In this document: positions 43,301 through 50,127 of the stretch, piece by piece | How positions within the stretch are numbered: the first letter of the stretch is position 1 | Layout of the letters: each line of letters opens with the position of its first letter | From: Synechococcus lacustris | GTDB lineage: Bacteria > Cyanobacteriota > Cyanobacteriia > PCC-6307 > Cyanobiaceae | Assembly (NCBI GenBank): GCA_903943975.1 | Contig: CAJAQB010000012.1 | Span: 1-64,000, forward strand | DNA length: 64,000 bases | Direction: 5' to 3' | Program-made: the position numbers and the translations under genes | The notes under the pieces: generated by a model | What the model was told of the DNA's origin: nothing | The model's input: the letters and a program-made list of their open reading frames with translations, nothing else | Database searches by the model: none

Positions 43301-45263
43301 GCAGGGAATCAGCTTCGACCCGGCCCGCTTGGCGGCCATTCAAAGCAGCGCCCCCGGACTTTCCTATCAATTAACCGATCAGAATCGCAGCCTTCAGCTA
43401 TTTCAGGCTGTCGATGGGGCCGCAGGTTTGCCCCAGGAGGTGGCGAGGGTCAGCTTGGGCAGTCTTGATTACTCTCTCGATGCTCTGCGTCCCAGGGTTA
43501 CTGCCACAGCAACCCTGTTTAGCAATCTGATTTCCCACAGCATTGCCGATAATCTATATGGGGCACTGGATATCAATCAGCTGCCGATCCTGCTGGAGCA
43601 GCAGGGCAGCAGTTCCCCTCCAGTTACAGACGTGCTTAATTTGCGCATCTATGACGATGTGGGTCGGGTGGGTATTGCCGATCCCTATGCAGATACTGGG
43701 GAGGCTAAATCAGTAAAAGCCCTGTCTGGGTTGGATTACGTTGATGAAGACACGCAAACAATTACCGGGGCTGGCGGTCAGATTCTGGGTACCTGGGGGG
43801 CATTGTCTGGGAACAATGGCGGCATCACTCCCCAGGCATCGCTTGGTTCTGCCGCCGCCCTTGGGGCCGATGGCCTTGGGGCAGGGCCAGCATTGGCCGC
43901 TGGCCAGCAATGGGAATTATGGGTGGATGTGAACCGCGATGGTCTAGAGGCTGCCAATGAGCAGTTCACGGCCTTGAATGCCGCCGCCCTCGATGGCACA
44001 GGTACGCAAAGTGGCCTTGAGATTCCAGGTATGGGTTGGTTCAAATTTTGGGATACCCAGGCCACAAAGGCGGCCGGCTGGGCGTTTAAGGCCCGCACTG
44101 ATGCGGCCCCAGGGGCGCTGGATTTTCGGGTATCGGTTGTGGATGCCGATGGTGATCGCGATAGCCAAACCCATACCCTGAGGGTCGGCACTGATGTGGG
44201 CCAGAAGCCCACGGTGAATGTTTATCTATTGATGGATGATTCGGTTTCGATGCAGGGATCAGACCCTTCCACGGTGGCGGCATCTGTGAAGAATCGACTG
44301 GAAGCTCAAAACAGATTGGCATTTATTGCCCTTCAGAATGCCGCCCAGTTGGCTGGTTATGGCTATTACACTGATGCTAATTCGCCTTTTTATAATTTCG
44401 ATGATACCTCGATAAATAATGTGCTAACCAATGGCACTGGCCAGATCGCTTCTTCATTGGATAGCTATCAATTGGCGGATGATCCGGCGGATGGCGCCTT
44501 GGCGGGTCGGGTGAATGTACATGTTATTAAATTTGGCTATCTGGTTGAATATACCCACGCTGAATTTGATGCCACTTCGGTGGATCAAGGGGTAAAAATT
44601 GCCCAGGATGTCCTTACTGTTGATACCCACGATAAGATCTATGGCAATAGCATTATTGGCAATTTGGATTGGCAGAGTCGTGGTTTGCCCACCCCGGGCG
44701 CCATCGACTATTACCAGGATCCTGCTCTGCCAGCTTCAAACCTCTATGCCGGCACAGAGATGCTCGGCGCTTTGCAAGGTTTCCAGCATCTTTTGGCGGC
44801 CCAGGAACTTGCCACAACTCCAAATTCCGATGAATACACCTTGGTGGTGATGACCACCGATGGGCGTCCTGAGCGCCGCTACTGGTGGGACAACCGTCCG
44901 GAGTTGGGCTTTGCGGGAACGGCGATCAATCTGCCCACCGAACTGGGTGGCGACCCAATCCTTTCCTCTGGCTTGCTCTACGACAGCAATGGCAACGGGC
45001 GCTACACCCCCACGGCCACTGGGGTTGACCAATGGAGCCTCAGCCAGCAGGCGATGAATACCAGCCTCAATGCCCTAGCGGCAAAGCTGGATAAGCCAGC
45101 AACCCAGTTGGTTGTCAATGCAATAGGCATGGGTGATGGCAGCAACGCCAGGTTCCCCCAGATCTATAACGATCTCTTCACCCAGCGCAGCTTCGATAAC
45201 AGTGCCAGTAACTGGACCTACCAGTGGACTGGTTCTGGAAGTTTGCCTTCGTTCCTCGGCTAA
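34371..45263 (+). CDS. Giant repeat-rich surface protein with C-terminal von Willebrand A domain
   Basis: One open frame of about 3,630 residues. Residues 1-960 are beta-rich, with isopeptide/Ig-like stretches. From about 968, two module types alternate three times: a module with AIGEVVRxRLQ and DVLPxGxxYL (starts 968, 1292, 1640), and a DUF11-type module with LTKxASP and AFDLxVxDxL (starts 1128, 1478, 1816). From about 1992 there are adhesin-like repeats opening (V/L)(D/N)EDxLP at 1992, 2323, 2640, 2936 and 3124, each closing with a DADGD-type motif, as in type-I-secreted adhesins. Residues about 3280-3630 are a vWA domain with a full MIDAS (Asp3289-x-Ser-x-Ser; Thr3462; Asp3497). No signal peptide, LPXTG, RTX nonapeptide run or membrane span is seen. 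The start is unsure: TTG 34371 or CTG 34362, since a stop lies just upstream. AT content looks higher than in neighbours. It is probably a secreted adhesin; ligand and export route are unknown. Confidence 0.82.
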   Translation: MAPSPAPSPVVSIRSTPLNILYGESGNLDLSFDEQTTTGYGPWLQLLVPAPSDHLQFGAASWAGGSLSAQALSFSGPNASGLYTLTHPYTGQTLTGNKGDQLLIWKFPIGSYAADAPPLELRVPVAVAATTPTLGPVAIMVGGGYALGADPLQNPSTDPALQAPALPGAIVPAVVQLDKDPISPEYETATGPNFPRQWRLSVNGAAGQTLKDLTLSDSLPNDPIYLGTDPDVVNLPVVLAKISSEPKLNAATAPGNNQLQINYGTVTGLAAQEDLRAETRFYIPPTLNQASGAPITYTNTAKLAGTWLNPPLGTPGAVEVQDQDPEPETITAKALAIQKYDDRPETLDKYGRELAGTILPGEIVNFTLDFQVSDYFAFGELKIEDILGDGLSFLPGTAKIRLQEQGNSLTNGGFVNYLDSYLAYTKDFSLGKDRLQFDLSSWLKGAALPAVDDGILQGGYVGAKAGASLGSITFQAKVDDLFVAPKVAGQNIKAADNLRNDVTFEGQIYNYNAANASFSDTNVVVSDTSAEALRIPEPSLVKSIVARNGQPLTGPVVFAPGDTVTYRLRAVLPTGDLQAMELLDWLPTPGFSIATDAANGVSKAAFEASGSGATAAKPPAAGSFAYGSEHTAPQLQENLIQVGPGTNQLLASFLNTSDQANKGQVVDLYYTVTASSAVMADRLEQTNISQLNYSSSDGVKHSTDLAVAIGERLSPDLKIRKGVVKTSRDSDVTPDVTPGASYSPGRNFGGVEFAPAGSIDLPFVGGSGKGILSSSAISIAGGNGSTGAVKSSSLDSNVSNLDAGDLIRFAIVVENIGTSYRGAFNVQLRDDLPKGLSYAGNLSIVDGTGTALAYTKPDGSAATATDFFSPAGVMLTDPGATPASGVDGLNGGAIDAYNASSGRNIAVVVFDAVVDTSAYGQLPVNGGSLKNQGILEDYANVDEPGANTFLPEAANLNDQATVSLRKGEITKSLVSTSEAFTSGSNVAIGEVVRYRLQVNLPEGELAKFVISDVLPVGISFLNDGSARGQLLGDLQASSSPIGADGVLAAPSVSINNNIKTLNWNFGNLINSNRDNAFVESVALEFNAQVENVVSNQNGTTLSNIGSFNFNGIKEEKSAPVALTVVEPDFSITKSASPSSGDAGDLITYTVTIKNQGKADAFDLLVDDPLGNLGINFDLQSLTILSAPAGSNPSTVGSVTDKASVAAGDLIHLSVDQLKVGESLQFSYSGELLAALQPGTSLANTAKLSYTSLPGTNAASGTANGERNGSDGIAGALNDYAASATAKLISKGFTPSKTVRSTSELATSGNDLAIGEVVRFRLQALFPEGTITDLKFNDVLPAGFEYLADGEAKLAFAATKPGDISWSLSEPIADYYKVANGSNSEVTPTKAFAPSQINQELSWALGDLVNQDRLNTTAESVIIEFNARVRNVTANQGVTANQAASILINSATISRAGTSSDNRYSETLTGPKQTIIEPNLVLTKKASPAPTGGFQAGAKLTYTINITNDGGMAAFDVQVEDLLSDLGAAFDLQTVDLSSIPGASDQSSTAGVGAPNDKVIVTIPRIDKGQSLSFSFTGLLTNAVQINNSYTNTATATWSSLPGTAIGERDGRDGLPGDSPSNTQPLNNYAAHGMANLATRSIVFKKSIALSSEPDSIGNNLYVGEKVRFRLQADLPAGTSSDVRISDLLPEGLSYVAGSTKLALVAQNSSELTLSAISNGADYFVKANADNTLVIPDRAFENPSSSGSWSFGNIVNANSVDGSTESLILEFDAQIGNQLANQNGRDFINTATLAAGNFTGNKALSSTAPTLTLKEPKLTLTKTADSECLNSLQDPQANSVGYKLVISNSGTATAFDLDLRDLLPAAPNGTLLNLQVDSITALGSAGASNFVLAADNGPRLLHGTIAKLPVGASFEIRYRAQLSDLAALPGSPDVPDGLLTNLATVTYTSLPGIAPQERTGADGSGAGLNNYAASQALAVAVQSHASAGPGLVVDEDNLPGAGAEGPNSSIGQSSSTKISLSAGSFGINTASLKLGNSTVALAGSAASVSGLALVDADGQSIDKDANGRQILWDYGIVAARTLRGYVQTTPGSKVTLVELLFPAAPSIAAASTGSLEISAKLLGSLQSHSAALADNNYSTQLLGSWKGAVKLQGIELLLADSTAAATEACDDLAIPIPVTILDDMPTSPAITGDTAACFGGWSKSGSFVIQPGADNGVVGLVVDANGNGSFDADVVLKAANGSITDLLQRSFVVAGKGELLVSTNLAAGSGSWTFNPATNGAAQSSETFSIGVRDADGDIKLSSHSLVLNTKASFGSGNDRDLLVNEDALPNAGGENAAAAAYGSTDTAQLVIQSGSLATSAIGFDPSAAALGSIQLLRSGQDVTANLVAAASNSLYSFAVTSGVGLNDTLTLFWAGKAVARLKLASTSLAIAAGQSGFVSLGAELLGPLPTHLLKNQDGGYQPLLFEGLPLILQSAEGCAAPATVSLSVYDDRPALRVVNGAGLTSSTVAANASITGSWGRSLDATGGYGAAVGADSSVYANADFAAGAGWEVLLNGITYSSAQAAAGIAVTATDGTALGSLLLQAAGGWSFNSLATVFNQEQFSFSVRVLDADGDARSVNHRITVVAANAPEMQAPQLNLDEDNLLAGAGEGPNSTIGVSDLQFVELTAKTAAINSLVFAQAVIPPVLLDANGLPLTGLVWSRGLDGLSLTASYGGVDVLRLELPANILVAAGSTGKQALSATLLAALPSHLKSNADNDYSRGLLTPTTPPFSGSIEITGVELLATASNGQTAHAIAGLSILDDMPSPLDLQGGGQISFGSANPLTGSFLVNPGADNGSLAVSVTVAGQVLQLAPSSPGGFLVIPDCGRLDIQVDFAAGIGSWSFAVDSTGAGATQTSFSISVQDGDGDRRLEAHTIQIDLPAAIDLGAGGGLLVLNEDALAIPLVGPDSPYTNSYDNSAAKGAQTSISIQFNGDQVQGISFDPARLAAIQSSAPGLSYQLTDQNRSLQLFQAVDGAAGLPQEVARVSLGSLDYSLDALRPRVTATATLFSNLISHSIADNLYGALDINQLPILLEQQGSSSPPVTDVLNLRIYDDVGRVGIADPYADTGEAKSVKALSGLDYVDEDTQTITGAGGQILGTWGALSGNNGGITPQASLGSAAALGADGLGAGPALAAGQQWELWVDVNRDGLEAANEQFTALNAAALDGTGTQSGLEIPGMGWFKFWDTQATKAAGWAFKARTDAAPGALDFRVSVVDADGDRDSQTHTLRVGTDVGQKPTVNVYLLMDDSVSMQGSDPSTVAASVKNRLEAQNRLAFIALQNAAQLAGYGYYTDANSPFYNFDDTSINNVLTNGTGQIASSLDSYQLADDPADGALAGRVNVHVIKFGYLVEYTHAEFDATSVDQGVKIAQDVLTVDTHDKIYGNSIIGNLDWQSRGLPTPGAIDYYQDPALPASNLYAGTEMLGALQGFQHLLAAQELATTPNSDEYTLVVMTTDGRPERRYWWDNRPELGFAGTAINLPTELGGDPILSSGLLYDSNGNGRYTPTATGVDQWSLSQQAMNTSLNALAAKLDKPATQLVVNAIGMGDGSNARFPQIYNDLFTQRSFDNSASNWTYQWTGSGSLPSFLG
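43092..43101. repeat. HIP1 site
   Basis: GGCGATCGCC within the giant gene. It weakly argues that the gene is long resident in the genome rather than very recently acquired. Confidence 0.8.
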
Positions 45264-45308
45264 GGGCATTCACGCTGCCAAACTCAGCCCAGTAGCCGTG
45301 ATGCCGCC

Positions 45309-46265
45309 GTGACCAGCAGTCGCCAGCGCCCCGAATCGCCCTTGCACCGCTGGGTGCGGCCGCTGATGGGTGCCCTGGCCACCATCGGCGCCATTGATAC
45401 CGGCTCGATCACGCTCGAGCGCTGGGGGCTGATTGGCAAGCTCTCCTGTCCGGGGGGCAGCGGCGGTTGCGACAAGGTGCTCACCAGCCCCTGGGGCAGC
45501 CTCTTCGGCCAGCCCCTGGCCCTCTTCGGTTTTCTGGCCTATGGGGCGATCCTGCTGCTATCGCTGTTGCCGCTGATCCCTGCGGTGCAGCAATGGTTGG
45601 CTGATCGGGTGGCCGCCAGCGTTAGCGGCCTCGGCGCCCGCCGCAGTGGCCGCACCCCAGATTTGTTTTGGCACCTGGGTTTTCTGCTCAGCCTCGCCAT
45701 GGCTGTATTCAGCCTGGTGCTGGTGGGCTTGATGTTGTTCAAGATCCAGGCGATCTGTGCCTTCTGTTTGCTCTCCGCCTGCCTCAGCCTCAGTCTGTTG
45801 CTGCTCCATGGGTTCGGCCGGGAATGGGAGGACCGCGGTCAGCTGATCTTCCGCACGGTGCTGGTGGCGTTGTTTGTGGCGTTGTTGGGCCTGGGCTGGG
45901 CCGCCGCCGTCGATAGGCCAGCGGTGCTCACCGAGAAGGGCGCCCCCCCGGCGATCCTCAGCATTAGCACTCCCGCCAAGGAGGCCCTCGCCAGCCACCT
46001 GACCAACACTGGTGTGGTGTTGTACGCCGCCTATTGGTGTCCCCACTGCCATGAACAGAAGGAACTGTTTGGCAAGAAAGCCGTCGCAAAGCTCACCCAG
46101 GTGGAGTGCGCCGCCGATGGCAAGAATTCCCAGGTGGCCCTTTGCGAAAGCAAGAAAATCGAGGGTTTCCCCAGTTGGGAGATCAATGGCAAGATCGAGT
46201 CAGGGGTGAAAACCCTCAATCAGCTGGCTGATCTCAGTGGCTACAAAGGTCCGCGCAACTTCTAG
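45309..46265 (+). CDS. VKOR-thioredoxin fusion, disulfide-forming enzyme
   Basis: 318 residues. A vitamin K epoxide reductase homologue with about five membrane spans is fused to a periplasmic/lumenal thioredoxin-like domain. Loop cysteines are Cys47 and Cys54 (CPGGSGGC), the quinone-side pair is Cys150-x2-Cys153 (ICAFCLL), and the thioredoxin pair is Cys244-x2-Cys247 (WCPHCHE). It oxidises cysteines of exported proteins and passes electrons to quinone, as the crystallised Synechococcus homologue does. The start is GTG 45309, which follows the giant gene by 45 bases. The stop overlaps nadB by 4 bases. Confidence 0.94.
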   Translation: MTSSRQRPESPLHRWVRPLMGALATIGAIDTGSITLERWGLIGKLSCPGGSGGCDKVLTSPWGSLFGQPLALFGFLAYGAILLLSLLPLIPAVQQWLADRVAASVSGLGARRSGRTPDLFWHLGFLLSLAMAVFSLVLVGLMLFKIQAICAFCLLSACLSLSLLLLHGFGREWEDRGQLIFRTVLVALFVALLGLGWAAAVDRPAVLTEKGAPPAILSISTPAKEALASHLTNTGVVLYAAYWCPHCHEQKELFGKKAVAKLTQVECAADGKNSQVALCESKKIEGFPSWEINGKIESGVKTLNQLADLSGYKGPRNF

Positions 46266-47920
46266 GCGCTGATTTTCTGGCCGCCATTGTCTTTGGCATT
46301 ACTGCCTTCTGCAGTTTTTGCTTCGGCACTGCTGCGGATCACTGAACCCCGCGCTTGCAGCGTGTGGTGCTGCCAGAACGGTTGCGGGGCCGGCGCATCG
46401 CTGCGGTAGTGGCCCCCCCGGCTTTCGCGGCGAAAGGCCGCTGCCTCCAGCAGCAGTCCGGTCACTAGGCCCCGCTGGCGCCGGTCCCAAAGGGGGGCCA
46501 GCAGCTGTTCCTGTTCGGCACTGAGCCAGCGCCGTTCCCCAGGCAGCAGCTCCAGCAGCGCTGCCAGCTGCTGGTCCAAGCCCAGCGCTTGATTGCTAGC
46601 CGCCAGTTGCCGTTGGGCGGCCTGGAGTTGCTGCCCATTCCGCTCCACCCCAGCCGCCTGCCAACAGAGTTGCCGCAAGCTGCTGGCGCCAGCAGCGGCA
46701 TTTTCGGCCATGGCGCTGGTCGGCTGCCAAGCCAGGGGTTGGGCGCTGCGCTGGGGAAGGCTCGGGTTGGCAAGGCTTGGGGGCTGCAGCCGCCGCAGCT
46801 GGTGGGCCATCACTAAACATTCACTGAGCGAGTTGCTGGCCAGGCGGTTTGCCCCATGCACGCCGCTGCTGGCCACTTCCCCCACCGCGTATAGGCCCGG
46901 CAGCGAAGTGGCGGCCTCGAGGTTGGTGGCGATCCCCCCCATCCAGTAATGGGCCGCTGGCGCCACCGGCAGCGGGCGCAGCAGCGGGTCAAGGCCGAGG
47001 CCCTGGCAGCGGGCCAGGATCGTTGGGAACTGGCTATGTAGCCGTTCCGTACCCACCGGCCGCAGGTCTAGCCAGAGCTGCCCCAGGCCCCGCCGACCCA
47101 TCTGCCGCACCATCGCCCGGCTGAGTTGATCCCGGGGGGTGAGTTCATCGCCCCGGGGTAGCACCGGGGCGCCCTCGCCATCCACCAGGCGGGCCCCTTC
47201 CCCCCTCAGGGCTTCGGAAAGCAGGAAATGGGGGGCGCCTGGGTGCATCAAGGCGGTGGGGTGGAACTGCACGAATTCCATGTCGCGCAGCAGCGCCCCG
47301 GCCTCCCAGGCCATGGCCAACCCATCGCCGCGGGCACCGGCGGGGTTGGTGGTGTTGGCAAACAGATGGCCGCTGCCGCCGGTGGCCAGCACCACGGCCC
47401 CGGCCCGGATCCAGCCCAGATTCCCCTGGTGCAGTAGCTGCAGGCCGCAGCAATGGCCGCCCTCCACCCAGAGCTGTAGGGCCAGGCCCCCTTGCAGGGC
47501 GAGGAGATCTGGCCGTTCCGAAACCCGTTGCTCCAGCAGTTCCACCAGGGCCAGCCCTGTTTGGTCACGGGCATGGAGCACCCGGCGGCGGCTGTGGGCG
47601 GCCTCGAGGGTGGTGCTGAGTTGATCCCCCTGGTGATCCAGCTGTAGCCCCAGCGCCAGCAAGCGTTCAACGCAGTGGGGTGCCTCCCTCACCAGCAGCT
47701 CTACCGCCGCTGGATCGCAGAGGCCGGCGCCCACCTGGAGGGTGTCCTGCAGATGCAATTCAGGACAATCATCGGGGCCCACCGCAGCGGCCAGGCCCCC
47801 CTGGGCCCAACGGCTGGCGGAGCGCAGCTCGCCCCCACGGCTTAATAAAAGAATCCTGGAGCCGCGGGGCAGCTCCAGGCAGGTCATTAGTCCTGCGGCG
47901 CCACTGCCCACCACCACCAC
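46262..47920 (-). CDS. nadB: L-aspartate oxidase
   Basis: 552 residues. It oxidises aspartate to iminoaspartate, the first step of NAD synthesis, with FAD. Marks: VVVGSGAAGLMTCLEL, SRWAQGGLAAAV, VLATGGSGHLFANTTNP, FVQFHPTAL, SEALRGEGARLVD, and the active-site HYWMGGIATN. The C-terminal helical domain is complete. No ATG exists near the expected N-terminus: the frame opens in psbU's tail, and the first usual starts are a run of four GTG (47920 to 47911), which would begin right at the FAD strand. A CTG further upstream is possible. Confidence 0.94.
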   Translation of the reverse strand: MVVVGSGAAGLMTCLELPRGSRILLLSRGGELRSASRWAQGGLAAAVGPDDCPELHLQDTLQVGAGLCDPAAVELLVREAPHCVERLLALGLQLDHQGDQLSTTLEAAHSRRRVLHARDQTGLALVELLEQRVSERPDLLALQGGLALQLWVEGGHCCGLQLLHQGNLGWIRAGAVVLATGGSGHLFANTTNPAGARGDGLAMAWEAGALLRDMEFVQFHPTALMHPGAPHFLLSEALRGEGARLVDGEGAPVLPRGDELTPRDQLSRAMVRQMGRRGLGQLWLDLRPVGTERLHSQFPTILARCQGLGLDPLLRPLPVAPAAHYWMGGIATNLEAATSLPGLYAVGEVASSGVHGANRLASNSLSECLVMAHQLRRLQPPSLANPSLPQRSAQPLAWQPTSAMAENAAAGASSLRQLCWQAAGVERNGQQLQAAQRQLAASNQALGLDQQLAALLELLPGERRWLSAEQEQLLAPLWDRRQRGLVTGLLLEAAAFRRESRGGHYRSDAPAPQPFWQHHTLQARGSVIRSSAEAKTAEGSNAKDNGGQKISA

Positions 47921-47970
47921 ATCCCAGCTGGTGCTGAACGGATCAACGCAGGCAGATTGGTTGGCGGTGC

Positions 47971-48354
47971 TCAGCGGTATTGGCCGTCGTTGATCCGATC
48001 AAAGCCTTCGTTCAGGGCGATTTCGGGATCGGTCACCGTGAAGTTGTCGCGATACTTGGCGAACAGCTCCTTCTGACGGCCGGTGAGGTCGAGCTTCAGC
48101 ACATCATCAACGCTGCCGTAGGGACCACCAACGACGATCTTGCCGGCCAAGGTGGGATACATGCCGGGGAATTGCTGGAAGCGGCGCACGGAGGCGTTGT
48201 TCAGGTCCACCTTGCCCTGGGTCTCGCCGATTTTCTCGTCAGCCAGGTTGTGGAGGGCGTCGGCCTGGGCCATTTGCGGCTGGGCAACCCATAGGCCGAT
48301 CAGCAGCAGAAAGCTGCAAAGCAGGGAGGCAAGCCGACGGGTGAGCCTGGTCAT
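47971..48354 (-). CDS. psbU: Photosystem II 12 kDa extrinsic protein
   Basis: 127 residues. PsbU stabilises the oxygen-evolving complex on the lumenal side. A signal peptide (MTRLTRRLASLLCSFLLLIG, cleaved near AQA) is followed by a helix-hairpin-helix fold: KVDLNNASVRRFQQFPGMYP, then GPYGSVDDVLKLDLT. ATG 48354 is preferred to the TTG at 48384. The end is about 50 bases before nadB on the same strand. The upstream 60 bases separate it from the DUF3120 gene and may hold its promoter (TATGTAAC-like box near 48390). Confidence 0.96.
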   Translation of the reverse strand: MTRLTRRLASLLCSFLLLIGLWVAQPQMAQADALHNLADEKIGETQGKVDLNNASVRRFQQFPGMYPTLAGKIVVGGPYGSVDDVLKLDLTGRQKELFAKYRDNFTVTDPEIALNEGFDRINDGQYR

Positions 48355-48440
48355 GCGGGGGGGCCGAAGGGGGCTGGTAGGCAACGTTACATAGAAGCCT
48401 GCGTTCGTTTGCCCCTAGGACGAAGAGGATTCGCAGTTCT

Positions 48441-49136
48441 TTAAACCAGGCCGCTCAGCTTGGGGCTCAGCAGGGCGAGGCCTAGAAACAAGCCATCCAC
48501 CAAAAGGGTGCTGGCCAGGCAGGCCGCCACCAGGCGAGCACCTGGCCCCCGGGGCCAGAGCCAGGCGGCCAGGGCCAGCATCGCTGTGGCGAAACAGCCA
48601 ATCACCCACAGGTGTTCCGCCGCCAGCACCCTGCTGGCCGCCGCCGCCAGCAGCGGGGCCGCCTGGTCGGGGTTGGCCTGCAGTACGGCGGGCCAGAGGG
48701 GCATCAGGCCGCAGAGGGCCATGGCCGCATCGGTGCAGGCGGTGCCCAGCAGTGCCCCCAGGTAAAACTGCCCGGCCCGGCGCCAGGGCCCCCAAAGACC
48801 TGCCACTGCCAGCGGTAGGGCGAAGGCCTCCACCGGCAGATGCCAGAGCGGATGCAAGCGCAGCCAACCCCAAAACAAACAACCGGCCAGCCAGCTGCCG
48901 CTGAAACCCACCAGCAGGGCCCCGGTTTGGCCCCGTTGCCATAAACCCCAGCCCAGCAGCACAAAGCTGAACAGCAGCGCGGTCTGGGGGGAAAGCCGCA
49001 CCCAGGGGGCCTGCACAAACACCGGCAGACTTACGAGCAGGGCGCCCAGCAAAGGAAGGCTGAGGCCTTTAACCCAGGCCAGCCTGGGCCAGTGGCGGGC
49101 GGGCCCAGGAACCGGGGTGGCGCTAATGCTGAGCAA
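48441..49136 (-). CDS. DUF3120 membrane protein
   Basis: 231 residues, with about six to seven hydrophobic spans. The segment LLVSLPVFVQAPWVRLSPQT near the N-terminus and HPLWHLPVEAFALPL in the middle fit the cyanobacterial DUF3120 family, whose function is unknown. It is divergent from uppP with about 96 bases between, and upstream of psbU on the same strand. Confidence 0.85.
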   Translation of the reverse strand: MLSISATPVPGPARHWPRLAWVKGLSLPLLGALLVSLPVFVQAPWVRLSPQTALLFSFVLLGWGLWQRGQTGALLVGFSGSWLAGCLFWGWLRLHPLWHLPVEAFALPLAVAGLWGPWRRAGQFYLGALLGTACTDAAMALCGLMPLWPAVLQANPDQAAPLLAAAASRVLAAEHLWVIGCFATAMLALAAWLWPRGPGARLVAACLASTLLVDGLFLGLALLSPKLSGLV

Positions 49137-49232
49137 CGCTTAATTGTGAACAAAGGTGCACAACCTTAAAGGCTGCGCCCCTTGGCCCGGGGGGAATCGG
49201 CCGCTTAGGGTCTGGCCCTTGGCCGAATTCCC

Positions 49233-50105
49233 GTGGATTCCTCCCCTGTGTTGTCTCTGCTGGAGGCCTGCTGGCGCACCCTCGTGCTTGGGGTGGTGCA
49301 AGGCCTCACCGAATTTCTGCCGATCAGCAGCACCGCCCACCTGAAGGTGGTGCCGGTGTTGCTCGGTTGGGGCGATCCAGGGGTGGCGGTTACCGCCGTG
49401 ATCCAGCTGGGCAGCATCGTGGCGGTGATCGCTTATTTCCGGCACGACCTGGCGCGGGTGCTGCGGGGGGTGGGCGGCGCCCTGCGCCAGGGGGATTGGC
49501 AGCATCCCGATGCCCGCCTGGGGGTGGCGATTGCGATCGGCACCTTGCCGATCGTGTTTGCAGGGCTGGCGATCAAAGTGCTTTGGCCTGGTTACGAAAG
49601 CTCGCCCCTGCGCAGCCTTACTTCCATTGGCATCGTTTCGATCGTGATGGCCCTGGTGCTGGCCCTGGCCGAACAGCTGGGCCGGCGCCGCAAGCTGCTG
49701 CCGGCGGTGCAGGGGCTCGATGGCCTGATCGTGGGCCTGGCCCAGGCCCTGGCAATTATTCCTGGGGTGTCCCGTTCCGGCAGCACCCTCACGGCGGCCC
49801 TGTTTGTGGGCTGGCAGCGCTCCGATGCCGCCCGCTTCTCGTTCCTGCTGGGGATTCCAGCCATCACCCTTGCGGGCCTGGTGGAACTAAAAGACGCCCT
49901 GAAGGCAGGCTCCGTTTATGGCCCCTTGCCGCTGTTGGTGGGCATTATTTCGGCGGCCGTGGTGTCTTGGCTGGCGATTGCCTGGTTGCTCAAGTTTCTG
50001 CAAACAAACAGCACCTGGCCATTTGTGATCTATCGCTTGCTGTTCGGCGCCCTGCTGCTCGGTTTGGTGCTGGGAAACCCCACACTGGAGCAGCTCCCCG
50101 GTTAG
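49233..50105 (+). CDS. uppP: Undecaprenyl-diphosphatase
   Basis: 290 residues, polytopic. It recycles the lipid carrier for peptidoglycan and other wall glycans by removing a phosphate from undecaprenyl diphosphate. Catalytic motifs are present: GLTEFLPISSTAHL and IIPGVSRSGSTLTAAL. The start is GTG 49233, and the next gene follows after 22 bases. Confidence 0.95.
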   Translation: MDSSPVLSLLEACWRTLVLGVVQGLTEFLPISSTAHLKVVPVLLGWGDPGVAVTAVIQLGSIVAVIAYFRHDLARVLRGVGGALRQGDWQHPDARLGVAIAIGTLPIVFAGLAIKVLWPGYESSPLRSLTSIGIVSIVMALVLALAEQLGRRRKLLPAVQGLDGLIVGLAQALAIIPGVSRSGSTLTAALFVGWQRSDAARFSFLLGIPAITLAGLVELKDALKAGSVYGPLPLLVGIISAAVVSWLAIAWLLKFLQTNSTWPFVIYRLLFGALLLGLVLGNPTLEQLPG

Positions 50106-50127
50106 CCGGTCTTAAGGATGAATAGGC

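Noticed and set aside
34371-45263. RTX calcium-binding nonapeptides or LPXTG anchor in the giant protein
   Set aside because: Only scattered DADGD motifs occur; no consecutive GGxGxDxUx repeats and no sorting signal were found.
49144-49163. CRP-like site TTGTG-N10-CACAA between DUF3120 and uppP
   Set aside because: The spacing is 10, not the 8 needed for TGTG-N8-CACA, and arms are only 5 bases.
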